NCBI RefSeq assembly: GCF_022288825.1
Contig: NZ_JAKOOW010000003.1
Coordinates: forward strand, 585 to 23,292
Direction of reading: 5' to 3'
Source of the DNA: Kingella pumchi
GTDB taxonomy: Bacteria > Pseudomonadota > Gammaproteobacteria > Burkholderiales > Neisseriaceae
Length of the DNA stretch: 22,708 nt
Each line of letters starts with the position of its first letter. Position 1 is the stretch's first letter. Made by a program: the position numbers and the translations under genes. Of this stretch, positions 6,694 through 13,889 are shown piece by piece. The notes under the pieces are model-generated. The model ran no database searches and was not told the origin of the DNA. It saw only the letters and a list, made by a program, of their open reading frames with translations.

Positions 6694-7347
6694 ATGATTC
6701 GATTCGAATCCGTATCCAAAACCTATCAGGGCGGTTTTCAGGCTCTGAAAAACGTCAGCTTCGCCATTGCCAAAGGCGAGATGATTTTCATCGCCGGCCA
6801 TTCCGGCGCCGGCAAATCGACGGTACTGAAGCTGATTTCCGGCATCACACGCCCCAGCGGCGGCCGCGTGCTGATGAACAAACAGGACATCGGCCGCCTT
6901 TCCGACAACCAGCTGTGCTACCTGCGCCAGCACATCGGCATCGTGTTCCAAGACCACAAAATCCTGTTTGACCGCAACGTGCTGGAAAACGTGCTGCTGC
7001 CCTTGCGGATTATCGGCTACGACCGCAAAACCGCCGACAAACGCGCCCGCATCGCGATTGAAAAAGTCGGTTTGGGCGGACGCGAAACCGCCGACCCGCG
7101 TGGTCTCTCAGGCGGCGAGCAGCAGCGCCTGTGCATCGCCCGCGCCGTCGTCCACCAGCCCAGCCTGCTGATTGCCGACGAACCTTCGGCCAACCTCGAC
7201 CGCGCCTACGCGCTCGATATTATGGAACTGTTTAAAACCTTTCACGAAGCCGGCACCACCGTCATCGTGTCGGCGCACGACGAAACCCTGATGCAGGACT
7301 ACGGCCACCGCATCCTGCGCCTGCAGGAAGGCAGGTTCGCATCATGA
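6694..7347 (+). CDS. ftsE: Cell division ABC ATPase FtsE
   Basis: This 217-residue cytoplasmic ATPase pairs with FtsX at the division ring, where FtsEX controls peptidoglycan hydrolase activation and constriction. Motifs are Walker A GHSGAGKST (35-43), Q-loop in VFQDHK, signature LSGGEQQR (138-145), Walker B LLIADEP (158-164) and the switch histidine in SAHD. DRNVLENVLLPLRIIG and the short length fit FtsE rather than LolD or MacB. The ATG follows GGGAG by a long 13-base spacer, so initiation may be modest. Its last four bases overlap the ftsX start (ATGA), implying translational coupling. Confidence 0.96.
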   Translation: MIRFESVSKTYQGGFQALKNVSFAIAKGEMIFIAGHSGAGKSTVLKLISGITRPSGGRVLMNKQDIGRLSDNQLCYLRQHIGIVFQDHKILFDRNVLENVLLPLRIIGYDRKTADKRARIAIEKVGLGGRETADPRGLSGGEQQRLCIARAVVHQPSLLIADEPSANLDRAYALDIMELFKTFHEAGTTVIVSAHDETLMQDYGHRILRLQEGRFAS

Positions 7348-8255
7348 ATTATCTGTCGCTCCACTGGGAAAGTGCCCGCCGCGCCGCCGCCTATTTCTTC
7401 AAACAGCCGCTGGCCGCGCTGATGATACTCGCCATGCTCGCCATCGCCATGACCCTGCCGCTAACGCTCTACTTGGGCGTGCAAAGCAGCAAAAACGTGC
7501 TCGACCGCCTAAGCGGCGTGCCGCAGATCACCCTGTATATGGACATGGGCGCCGCCGGCGCGGATACCGACGCCGTGCAAAAACTGCTCGCCGGCGACCC
7601 GCGGGTAAAAGAGAGCCGTTTTGTTGCCAAAGCCGAAGGGCTGGAAGAAATGAAAGCGGCGATGGGCACGCAGGAAGTGGTGTCGATGCTCGACGAAAAC
7701 CCGCTGCCCGACGCCTTTGTCGTTACCCCCGCCGATGCCGATCCGCAGGCGGTGCTCGCGCTGCAAAAAGACCTTGCCGCCTATCCGATGGTGGAAAGCA
7801 CCCAGCTTGACCAGGAATGGATGCAGACTCTTTACCGTCTCAACACCCTGGCCAACCAGATTTTCTGGTTTCTGGCGGTAACGCTGGGTTTTGCCTTTGT
7901 GCTGGTGGCACACAACACCATCCGCCTGCAGATTCTCAGCCGCAAAGAAGAAATCGAAATCACCAAACTGCTGGGCGCGCCCTCTTCCTTTGTGCGCCGC
8001 CCCTTTCTCTATCAGGCCGCCTGGCAGAGCCTGCTGTCCGCCCTGCTCAGCCTTGGCCTGTGCACCTGGCTGATGGCGCAGACCCGCCCGCTGATTACCC
8101 AGATTTTCCAGCCCTACGGCATCAATCTGCAGTGGCGCACTTTCTATTGGTGGGAAACGGTATCGGTGCTGATTGTCGTCTGCCTGCTCGGCATCGCCGG
8201 CGCCTGGGCCGCCACCCGCCGCCACCTGATCGGCTTCAAAGCACGGCGCCATTAA
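7344..8255 (+). CDS. ftsX: Cell division membrane protein FtsX
   Basis: The 303-residue inner-membrane partner of FtsE. The topology fits FtsX: a cytoplasmic N-terminus, TM1 at about 24-44, a periplasmic domain to about 170, then three TM segments near 174-194, 225-245 and 268-290. The NTIRLQILSRKEEIEITKLLGAP segment after TM2 is the usual ATPase-coupling loop. The periplasmic domain is the part that signals to cell-wall hydrolase activators. The gene overlaps ftsE by four bases and converges on uvrC, with a double DUS hairpin between them. Confidence 0.95.
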   Translation: MNYLSLHWESARRAAAYFFKQPLAALMILAMLAIAMTLPLTLYLGVQSSKNVLDRLSGVPQITLYMDMGAAGADTDAVQKLLAGDPRVKESRFVAKAEGLEEMKAAMGTQEVVSMLDENPLPDAFVVTPADADPQAVLALQKDLAAYPMVESTQLDQEWMQTLYRLNTLANQIFWFLAVTLGFAFVLVAHNTIRLQILSRKEEIEITKLLGAPSSFVRRPFLYQAAWQSLLSALLSLGLCTWLMAQTRPLITQIFQPYGINLQWRTFYWWETVSVLIVVCLLGIAGAWAATRRHLIGFKARRH

Positions 8256-8271
8256 ACCCGCCCAAACGCAC

Positions 8272-8304
8272 AACACCCGTTTCAGGCTGCCTGAAACGGG
8301 TGTT
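8272..8304. terminator. Perfect 33-base DUS palindrome between ftsX and uvrC
   Basis: Arms of 16 bases (8272-8287 and 8289-8304) are perfectly complementary around a single central T. The core is TTCAGGCTGCCTGAA, a DUS on both strands. It is followed by TTT on the plus strand. It probably helps end ftsX transcription. Confidence 0.75.
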
Positions 8305-8311
8305 TCGCCGC

Positions 8312-8357
8312 AAAAGCAGCCTGAAAACCGCTTAAACCGTTTTCAGGCTGCCTTTTT
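8312..8357. terminator. Bidirectional DUS hairpin between convergent ftsX and uvrC
   Basis: AAGCAGCCTGAA (8314-8325) and TTCAGGCTGCCT (8342-8353) pair in an A-rich to T-rich stem followed by TTTTT on the plus strand. It can serve both convergent genes. Confidence 0.75.
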
Positions 8358-8361
8358 GCAT

Positions 8362-10218
8362 TTACGCATGCGTGTGCAGCGCGGCGTAAATCTTTTCCGC
8401 CAGCGCGCGGCTGATGCCTTCGGTTTGGGCAAGGTCGTCGATGCTGGCGGCCTGGATGCCGCGCAGGCCGCCGAAGCGGGTGAGCAGCGCGGCTTTGCGT
8501 TTGCTGCCGATGCCGGCGATGTCGTTGAGCGACGATGTGATGCGGGCTTTTTCGCGTTTTTTGCGGTGGCCGGTGATGGCGAAACGGTGGGATTCGTCGC
8601 GCACGGTTTGCAGCAGGTGCAGGGCGGGGCTGTTGTCGGGCAGGCGCAGGCTGCGGTTTTGGAAGGGCAGGATCAGTTCTTCCAAACCGGCTTTGCGCTC
8701 GGGGCCTTTGGCGATGCCGATCAGTGGAATGGTAAGACCAAGCTCTTCCCATACTTCGAGCGCCATGCCGATTTGGCCTTTGCCGCCGTCGATGAGCACG
8801 GCGTCCGGCCAGCGCACGCTTTCGCCGTTGGCCTGGGCTTGGGCGAGTTTGCCGTAGCGGCGGGTGAGCACTTCGCGCATGGCGGCGTAGTCGTCGCCGG
8901 CTTTAGCGGTGGTGATGTTGTAGCGGCGGTATTGCGACGGCTGGATGGCGTGTTCGTCGTACACCACGCAGGATGCGACGGTGGCTTCGCCTTGGGTGTG
9001 GCTGATGTCGAAGCATTCGAGCCGCTGCAGTTCGTTTTCGGGCAGGCCGATGAGTTCGGCCAGCGCGGCGGTGCGGCGGATCTGGCTGCTGTTTTGCAGC
9101 AGGTGGCGCGACAGGGCGAGCCGGGCGTTCTGCACCGCCATGTCGAGCCACACTTTGCGCTCGCCGCGCGTATTGGAAACGAATTGGACGGCCTTGCCGT
9201 GCTCACTGCTGACGGCTTCCTGCAGGCTTTCAGGCAGCCTGAAATTGCTGATGACGAGATCGGGCTTGGTTTTGCCCAGATAGTGCTGGGCGGCGAAGGC
9301 TTCGGCGTAGTCCTGGCCGTTGGGATCGGGGTCGTGGCGGGTGTCGGGAAAGAAGTTTTTGTCGCCGACGTGGCGGCCGCCGCGAATGCTGGTCCAGTTG
9401 ATGCACACGCCGCCCTGCTCTACTGCCAGCGCGAGAATATCGATATTGTGCGGGGCGTCGGGGTTGCGGCTGTCGATAAACTGGCGGCTCTGCACCAGCC
9501 CCAGCGCCTGTAATTGGTCACGGTAGCGCGCGGCTTCTTCAAACTGCAGATTGGCGGCGGCCTGCTGCATTTTGTGCTGCAAAGTCTGGCTCAGCACATC
9601 GGTGCGGCCGTTGAGAAAAGCGGCGGCCTCGTTTACCGAAGCACGGTAGTCCTCAAACGAAATGGCACCCACGCAGGGCGCGGAGCAGCGCTTGATCTGG
9701 TGCAGCAGGCAGGGGCGCTCGCGGTGGGCAAACACGCTGTCTTCGCAGGTGCGCAGTTGGAACACTTTTTGCAGCACCTCGATGCTGTCGCGCACCGCGT
9801 AGCCGTTGGGATAGGGGCCGAAATACTGGTGCGGCTTTTTCAGGCTGCCCCGGTAGTAGGCCATCTGCGGGAACTCATGGCCGGAGAGCATCAGATAGGG
9901 ATAGGATTTGTCGTCGCGAAACAGAATATTATATTTGGGCGACAGCGACTTAATCAGATTGTTTTCCAGAATCAGCGCCTCGGCTTCGCTGCGGGTAACG
10001 GTAATCTCCACCCGCGCCACCTGCTTGACCATCAGCGCGATGCGTGGCGAGTGGCCGGCGGTTTTCTGGAAATAACCCGACACCCGCCGCTTCAGATTCA
10101 CCGCCTTGCCAACATACAGCACCGAGCTATCGGCAGCAATCATGCGGTACACCCCCGGCAGCGCGGGCAGGGTTTTCAGAAACAGGGCAAGGTCGAATTC
10201 GGAATCGGGCGTGTTCAT
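8362..10218 (-). CDS. uvrC: Excinuclease ABC subunit C
   Basis: UvrC makes both incisions flanking a bulky DNA lesion during nucleotide excision repair, acting with UvrA and UvrB. The 618-residue protein has all expected parts: an N-terminal GIY-YIG nuclease (PGVYRM near 21, YVGKA near 35, NLKRRV near 41), a cysteine cluster with spacing C-X11-C-X7-C-X3-C around RTCEDSV...CSAPC (a known Fe-S site in UvrC), a UVR helix, an RNase H-like nuclease domain (FDISHTQGE, VLIDGGKGQ) and a C-terminal helix-hairpin-helix. Two DUS-like sites lie in the coding sequence (9232-9243 exact; 9839-9850 one mismatch), the first encoding RLPE. Its promoter is shared divergently with ruvC and leaves only about eight bases to the ATG. 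Confidence 0.97.
   Translation of the reverse strand: MNTPDSEFDLALFLKTLPALPGVYRMIAADSSVLYVGKAVNLKRRVSGYFQKTAGHSPRIALMVKQVARVEITVTRSEAEALILENNLIKSLSPKYNILFRDDKSYPYLMLSGHEFPQMAYYRGSLKKPHQYFGPYPNGYAVRDSIEVLQKVFQLRTCEDSVFAHRERPCLLHQIKRCSAPCVGAISFEDYRASVNEAAAFLNGRTDVLSQTLQHKMQQAAANLQFEEAARYRDQLQALGLVQSRQFIDSRNPDAPHNIDILALAVEQGGVCINWTSIRGGRHVGDKNFFPDTRHDPDPNGQDYAEAFAAQHYLGKTKPDLVISNFRLPESLQEAVSSEHGKAVQFVSNTRGERKVWLDMAVQNARLALSRHLLQNSSQIRRTAALAELIGLPENELQRLECFDISHTQGEATVASCVVYDEHAIQPSQYRRYNITTAKAGDDYAAMREVLTRRYGKLAQAQANGESVRWPDAVLIDGGKGQIGMALEVWEELGLTIPLIGIAKGPERKAGLEELILPFQNRSLRLPDNSPALHLLQTVRDESHRFAITGHRKKREKARITSSLNDIAGIGSKRKAALLTRFGGLRGIQAASIDDLAQTEGISRALAEKIYAALHTHA
9229..9243. repeat. Palindromic DUS inside uvrC
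   Basis: TTCAGGCAGCCTGAA in coding sequence; the king-type core is 9232-9243 on the plus strand. Confidence 0.75.
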
Positions 10219-10226
10219 GGGGGCGG

Positions 10227-10232
10227 ATTATA
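10227..10232 (-). promoter_or_regulatory. -10 box of uvrC
   Basis: TATAAT on the minus strand, with its upstream side occupied by a DUS inverted pair. It lies eight bases from the uvrC ATG, so the mRNA would be nearly leaderless. Confidence 0.55.
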
Positions 10233-10262
10233 AGGCAGCCTGAAAAGGTTTTCAGGCTGCCT
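10233..10262. repeat. Inverted DUS pair between divergent uvrC and ruvC promoters
   Basis: AGGCAGCCTGAA (10233-10244) and TTCAGGCTGCCT (10251-10262) form a 14-bp inverted repeat with a two-base centre. It is flanked by outward-facing TATAAT boxes. The DUS arms occupy the spacer and -35 regions of both promoters. Confidence 0.85.
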
Positions 10263-10268
10263 TTGCCT

Positions 10269-10274
10269 TATAAT
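10269..10274 (+). promoter_or_regulatory. -10 box of ruvC
   Basis: Perfect TATAAT followed by CGCCGCC, 30 bases before the ruvC ATG. The mirror image of the uvrC -10 across the DUS pair. Confidence 0.55.
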
Positions 10275-10304
10275 CGCCGCCTTTTCCCGTTTTCCCGTTC
10301 CGCC

Positions 10305-10841
10305 ATGAGCCAGCGCCCCTTAAGAATTTTAGGCATCGACCCCGGCAGCCGCAGCACCGGTTTCGGCATTATCGACGTTATCGGCCGCGAGCAGGTTTAT
10401 GTGGCTTCAGGCTGCATCAAAACCATCCCCAAAGACGAGCTGGCCGGCCGCATCGGCGTGATCGTCGAGCATATCGACGAGTTGATTGCCACCTACCGTC
10501 CCGCGCAGGCGGCGGTGGAGCAGGTGTTTGTCAACGTCAATCCCGCCGCCACGCTGATGCTCGGCCAGGCGCGCGGTGCGGCGCTGGCGGCGCTGGTGCT
10601 GCGCGGGCTACCGGTTTACGAATACACCGCGCTGCAGGTCAAGCAGTCGGTGGTCGGGCGCGGCAAGGCGGCCAAAGAGCAGGTGCAGCATATGGTGGTG
10701 CAGATGCTCAATCTCTCCGGCACGCCGCAGGCCGACGCCGCCGACGGTCTGGCCGTTGCCATCACCCACGCGCTGCGCCACCACGGCCTCGCCGGACGGC
10801 TGGGCGGCCTGCAGATTAAGGGCGGACGGCTGCAGCCGTAA
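10305..10841 (+). CDS. ruvC: Holliday junction resolvase RuvC
   Basis: This 178-residue endonuclease cuts Holliday junctions symmetrically during recombinational repair, working with RuvAB. The four acidic catalytic residues are visible: D12 in LGIDPGS, E72 in VEQVF, and D144 and D147 in ADAADGLA. GRGKAAKEQVQHMV is the conserved DNA-contact region. ATG 10305 gives the normal length; reading further upstream in frame runs through the promoter and the DUS pair and is not credible. ruvA and ruvB are not adjacent. Divergence from uvrC places two repair genes on one control region. Confidence 0.96.
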   Translation: MSQRPLRILGIDPGSRSTGFGIIDVIGREQVYVASGCIKTIPKDELAGRIGVIVEHIDELIATYRPAQAAVEQVFVNVNPAATLMLGQARGAALAALVLRGLPVYEYTALQVKQSVVGRGKAAKEQVQHMVVQMLNLSGTPQADAADGLAVAITHALRHHGLAGRLGGLQIKGGRLQP

Positions 10842-10851
10842 ACGCCGGATA

Positions 10852-10892
10852 AGGCAGCCTGAAAAACCTGTTTTCCGCCTTTCAGGCTGCCT
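10852..10892. terminator. DUS hairpin between convergent ruvC and the membrane protein gene
   Basis: AGGCAGCCTGAA (10852-10863) pairs with TTCAGGCTGCCT (10881-10892). It serves as a likely terminator for ruvC. The right arm also contains the stop codon of the minus-strand gene. Confidence 0.65.
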
Positions 10893-11286
10893 TGCCGAAG
10901 CCTTTTGGCGGCCGCAGGCAGAAATAGGTCAGCAGCATACTGCACGGCCAGACCAAAACCCAGCTTTGAACCAACCTTATCACGGCAACACAGGAAATCA
11001 GCCCCCACAGCAGCGAAGCGGCAAACAGCCTGCGCCGCCAGCGCGGATGCCATGCCCTATCACGCGTCATCCAGCCCGCCATACCGGCAGCGGCCGCAGC
11101 AATCAGCGCACTAAACAGGCTCCACGGAAGCAGCACCGTCAGAAACAGGCCGAAGATTTCGCTCCAATCTTCCAGCTTGCTGAAAAACACCACAAAAACC
11201 AGATTCGATCCGGCGCCGGTCAGCAGGTTGCCGGCAAGCGCCGTCCGCGCCGCGCGCCACCAGCCGCGTTCTGTTTGGTTGTCCAT
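10882..11286 (-). CDS. Small integral membrane protein of unknown function
   Basis: I do not recognise a family. The 134-residue protein begins MDNQTERGWW and has four hydrophobic segments at about 19-36, 44-66, 87-105 and 108-124. The RDRAWHPRWRRR stretch between segments two and three should lie on the cytoplasmic side. The start at 11284-11286 is preferred over the adjacent ATG 11287-11289 because AAGGA is then five bases away. A TATAAT on the minus strand at 11321-11326 supplies a promoter. The stop TGA lies inside a DUS, giving the C-terminus GKAA. Coding is supported by ribosome binding site, promoter, topology and terminator context rather than by homology. Confidence 0.75.
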   Translation of the reverse strand: MDNQTERGWWRAARTALAGNLLTGAGSNLVFVVFFSKLEDWSEIFGLFLTVLLPWSLFSALIAAAAAGMAGWMTRDRAWHPRWRRRLFAASLLWGLISCVAVIRLVQSWVLVWPCSMLLTYFCLRPPKGFGKAA

Positions 11287-11295
11287 CATCGTCCT

Positions 11296-11307
11296 TTCAG
11301 GCTGCCT
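11296..11307 (-). repeat. DUS upstream of the membrane protein gene
   Basis: Exact king-type DUS on the minus strand, between the -10 box and the ribosome binding site. Confidence 0.8.
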
Positions 11308-11320
11308 TGCCGAGCACACG

Positions 11321-11326
11321 ATTATA
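11321..11326 (-). promoter_or_regulatory. -10 box of the small membrane protein gene
   Basis: TATAAT on the minus strand, 35 bases before the start codon; divergent from the obgE promoter. Confidence 0.5.
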
Positions 11327-11350
11327 GCCAAAGCCCCGTGCCGCTTCCTG

Positions 11351-11356
11351 TATAAT
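11351..11356 (+). promoter_or_regulatory. -10 box of obgE
   Basis: Perfect TATAAT followed by GTGCCG, 58 bases before the obgE ATG. The -35 is weak. Confidence 0.5.
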
Positions 11357-11379
11357 GTGCCGTTTTCCCATTTCGGGTT

Positions 11380-11394
11380 TTCAGGCAGCCTGAA
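11380..11394. repeat. Palindromic DUS in the obgE leader
   Basis: TTCAGGCAGCCTGAA, extended to TTTTCAGGC and GCCTGAAAA around a central A, 20 bases before the obgE ATG. Confidence 0.8.
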
Positions 11395-11413
11395 AAGCCC
11401 TTCGAGAGAGATT

Positions 11414-12562
11414 ATGAAGTTTATCGACGAAGCCAAAATCGAAGTGGCGGCCGGACGCGGCGGCAATGGCGCGGTCAGTTTCCGCCGCGAAAAATTCGTG
11501 CCGCGCGGCGGCCCCGACGGCGGCGACGGCGGACGCGGCGGCAGCGTGTTTGCGGTGGCCGACGAAAACACCAACACGCTGGTGGAATACCGTTTTATCA
11601 AACGCTACCAGGCCAAAAACGGCGAAAAAGGCCACGGCTCCGACCGCTACGGCGCGGGCGCCGACGACATCGAACTGAAAATGCCCGTCGGCACGCTGAT
11701 CCGCGACATCGACACCGACGAAACCGTCGCCGATCTCACCCGCCACGGCCAGCGCGTCTGCCTGGCGCGCGGCGGCAAGGGCGGGCTGGGCAACCTGCAT
11801 TTCAAATCGTCGGTCAACCGCGCGCCCAAGCAGGCCACGCCGGGCGAAGAAGGCGAAAGCCGCCGCCTGCTGTTGGAACTGAAAGTGCTGGCCGACGTCG
11901 GCCTGTTGGGCATGCCCAACGCCGGCAAATCAACGCTGATTAGCGCTGTTTCCGCCGCCCGCCCGAAAGTGGCCGACTACCCCTTCACCACCCTGCACCC
12001 CAATCTCGGCGTGGTGCGGCTGGACGAAAACCACAGCTTTGTGATGGCCGACATCCCGGGTCTGATCGAAGGCGCCGCCGAAGGCGCGGGGCTGGGACAC
12101 CGCTTTCTCAAACACCTTTCGCGCACCGGCCTGCTGCTGCACGTGGTCGATCTGGCGCCGTTTGACGACAGCGTCGATCCCGCCGCCGAAGCGCTGGCCA
12201 TCGTGGGCGAACTGCGCAAATACGACGCCGAACTCTACGACAAACCGCGCTGGCTGGTGCTGAACAAACTGGACATGCTCAGCCCCGAAGAAGCCGCCGC
12301 GCGCAAAGCCGCTTTCCTTGAAGCCACCGGCTGGCAGTTCCCCGCGCCGGACGACCGTTTCGGCTTCGACACCGAAACCCCGCGCCTATTTGAAATCAGC
12401 GCGCTGGCGCATCAGGGCACGCAGGAATTGGTGCGCCAAATCGGGCTGTATCTGGCGGAGAAACGGCGGCAGGCGGCGGAAGAAGCTGCCAAGCAGCCTG
12501 AAAGGGCAGACAATGAAACGGCCGCCGGCCAGACCGATTTGTCGGTGCTGAAAGCGGAATAA
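11414..12562 (+). CDS. obgE: GTPase Obg
   Basis: Obg is an essential GTPase that associates with the 50S subunit and links ribosome maturation to growth and stress. The 382-residue protein has the glycine-rich Obg fold (1-158; RGGNGAVSFRREKFVPRGGPDGG), then a G domain with G1 GMPNAGKST (166-174), the switch FTTLHPNLGVV, G3 DIPGLIEGAAEG (213-), G4 NKLD (284-287) and G5 ISALAHQGT. The short charged C-terminal tail is variable in the family. Here it includes KQPE encoded by an exact in-frame DUS (12491-12502). A purine-rich GAGAGAG ribosome binding site precedes the ATG. Confidence 0.97.
   Translation: MKFIDEAKIEVAAGRGGNGAVSFRREKFVPRGGPDGGDGGRGGSVFAVADENTNTLVEYRFIKRYQAKNGEKGHGSDRYGAGADDIELKMPVGTLIRDIDTDETVADLTRHGQRVCLARGGKGGLGNLHFKSSVNRAPKQATPGEEGESRRLLLELKVLADVGLLGMPNAGKSTLISAVSAARPKVADYPFTTLHPNLGVVRLDENHSFVMADIPGLIEGAAEGAGLGHRFLKHLSRTGLLLHVVDLAPFDDSVDPAAEALAIVGELRKYDAELYDKPRWLVLNKLDMLSPEEAAARKAAFLEATGWQFPAPDDRFGFDTETPRLFEISALAHQGTQELVRQIGLYLAEKRRQAAEEAAKQPERADNETAAGQTDLSVLKAE
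12491..12502 (+). repeat. DUS inside the obgE C-terminal tail
   Basis: Exact AAGCAGCCTGAA in frame; it encodes KQPE in the non-conserved tail. Confidence 0.8.
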
Positions 12563-12570
12563 CTTCAGAA

Positions 12571-12598
12571 TTGGCACGCCGCATGTTTGGCGGATAAA
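12571..12598 (+). promoter_or_regulatory. Candidate promoter of the small anchored protein
   Basis: TTGGCA (12571-12576), a 16-base spacer and GATAAA (12593-12598). Moderate match only. Confidence 0.35.
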
Positions 12599-12633
12599 CT
12601 TGTTGGTTTTTTACGATACGAAAGGAACGACTA

Positions 12634-12984
12634 ATGGACTTAGGAAAACTGCTTAACTTCATCATAACGGCCGCCATTGTGTTTGCCGGCTACAAATATT
12701 TCAGCACCGGCGACATTACCTTTGTGCCGCCCAACCAGGAAACCGTGCGCAAGCTGGCGCAGCCGATCGTGGACAAACTGCCGCCCGGAACCCATCTGAC
12801 AGTAGGCCAATCCTGCGCCCGAACCAGCGGCGGCTACATCAAGAAGGGTGTGTTTACTTGCGAAATCAATGTATTCAGCGACCGCTCTTCCTACGCCAAA
12901 GCGCTAAGAAGCTATAAAGTCAAGGTTACCAAGGAAAATGGTGAATGGGTGCTCGTTAAAGGTTGGTTTGAGATCGTCAAATAA
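12634..12984 (+). CDS. Small membrane-anchored protein of unknown function
   Basis: No family recognised. The 116-residue product starts MDLGKLLNFIITAAIVFAGYKYF, a single N-terminal hydrophobic segment (about 7-23) that is either a signal anchor or an uncleaved signal. A soluble domain of about 90 residues with alternating polar and aliphatic residues follows, suggestive of beta strands. It contains two cysteines (QSCARTSGG and FTCEINVF) that could form a disulfide if periplasmic. KKGVFTCEINVFSDRSSYAK...NGEWVLVKGWFEIVK reads as a compact domain. AAGGA lies eight bases before the ATG. It ends at a very strong DUS terminator. Confidence 0.75.
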   Translation: MDLGKLLNFIITAAIVFAGYKYFSTGDITFVPPNQETVRKLAQPIVDKLPPGTHLTVGQSCARTSGGYIKKGVFTCEINVFSDRSSYAKALRSYKVKVTKENGEWVLVKGWFEIVK

Positions 12985-12994
12985 ACCCGCCCGC

Positions 12995-13013
12995 GTTTCA
13001 GGCTGCCTGAAAC
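12995..13013. repeat. Palindromic DUS
   Basis: GTTTCAGGC and GCCTGAAAC around a central T; DUS readable on both strands (king-type on minus 12997-13008). Confidence 0.8.
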
Positions 13014-13022
13014 CGCAAACGG

Positions 13023-13073
13023 CACGGCAAAACCGGCTTTCAGGCTGCCTGAAAGCCGGTTTTGCCGTGTTTT
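13023..13073. terminator. Perfect 47-base DUS palindrome terminator
   Basis: Two 23-base arms (13023-13045 and 13047-13069) are perfectly complementary around one central T. TTTT follows on the plus strand. The core is a DUS on both strands. It separates the convergent small anchored protein gene and the HAD phosphatase gene. It is the longest perfect palindrome I found in the window. Confidence 0.85.
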
Positions 13074-13097
13074 CGTTTTATGGCCTTAGCCGATCCA

Positions 13098-13886
13098 TCA
13101 ATCGATCAGCCCCAACTCGCGCAAGCCGCGGGCGATGCCGTCTTCTGCGGCGGCGGGGCAGACGTGGCGGGCAACGGCTTTGAGTTCGGCAAGGGCATTG
13201 CCCATGGCAACGCCGAAACCGACGGCTTCGAGCATTTCCCGATCGTTTAGGCCGTCGCCAAAGGCCATGGCGTCGGCCATTTCCAAACCCAGCGCGTTCA
13301 AGGCGGCGCGGATGCCGCGGGCTTTGGAGCCGGCGCGCTCGATAATGTCCACTCCTTGCGGGTGCCAGCGCACGGTTTTCAGCTGCGGCGGCAGCAGCGC
13401 GGCAATTTCGGCGTCGCGGCTTTCGGGATAAAAGGCCAGCATCTGATATACCGGTTCGCGGCCGACATGGCCGCTGTCCGCTTCATAGGGAATCGCCAGA
13501 TCGCCGAGTGAGCGGTGCAGCGGCTCGTCGGCGGCCGCCACGCTGATGCGCTCGGCGGAAACGAAGCCGTGGCTGATGCCGTGTGCTTTCAGGCTGCCTG
13601 AAACCGCTTCGGCCTGCACCGGCGGCATGGCAAACTGCGCCAGCGGCCGGCCGCGGTATTCGACGTATTGGCCGTTGACCGCCACCAACATCTCCATACC
13701 GGTATCGTCCATCAGGCGGCGGATTGGCTCGGGCAGCACGGCGGGAGTGCGGCCGGTGGCGATGGCGGTGATGATGCCGCGCGCGTTCAACTGGTGCAGT
13801 GCATCGCGGGTGGAAGCGGGAATGCGGCGCTCGTGTTTGAGATAGAGCGTGTCGTCGATATCGAAAAAAACGATTTTGGGCGGCAT
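13098..13886 (-). CDS. HAD-superfamily phosphatase, Cof type
   Basis: The 262-residue protein is a type IIB haloacid-dehalogenase-like hydrolase. Such enzymes dephosphorylate sugar phosphates, flavin or other small phosphometabolites in the cytosol. Motif I is FFDIDDTLY (nucleophile D9, acid D11), motif II ATGRTP, motif III lysine in AGSKARG and motif IV AFGDGLNDREM. The cap domain lies between motifs II and III. An in-frame palindromic DUS (13588-13602) encodes GSLK in the cap. The start is three bases after the nadE stop, so the two are co-transcribed. The substrate is not predictable; a role in nucleotide or NAD metabolism is only suggested by context. Confidence 0.92.
   Translation of the reverse strand: MPPKIVFFDIDDTLYLKHERRIPASTRDALHQLNARGIITAIATGRTPAVLPEPIRRLMDDTGMEMLVAVNGQYVEYRGRPLAQFAMPPVQAEAVSGSLKAHGISHGFVSAERISVAAADEPLHRSLGDLAIPYEADSGHVGREPVYQMLAFYPESRDAEIAALLPPQLKTVRWHPQGVDIIERAGSKARGIRAALNALGLEMADAMAFGDGLNDREMLEAVGFGVAMGNALAELKAVARHVCPAAAEDGIARGLRELGLID
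13588..13602. repeat. Palindromic DUS inside the HAD gene
   Basis: TTCAGGCTGCCTGAA in coding sequence; king-type on the minus strand, sim-type on the plus strand. Confidence 0.75.
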
Positions 13887-13889
13887 GGT

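Noticed and set aside
8356..9513. 385-codon plus-strand open frame opposite uvrC
   Set aside because: GC-rich antisense frame; uvrC on the minus strand carries all family motifs across the same bases.
10044..10304. N-terminal extension of ruvC
   Set aside because: It would translate through the uvrC start, both -10 boxes and the DUS pair, and is absent from the RuvC family.
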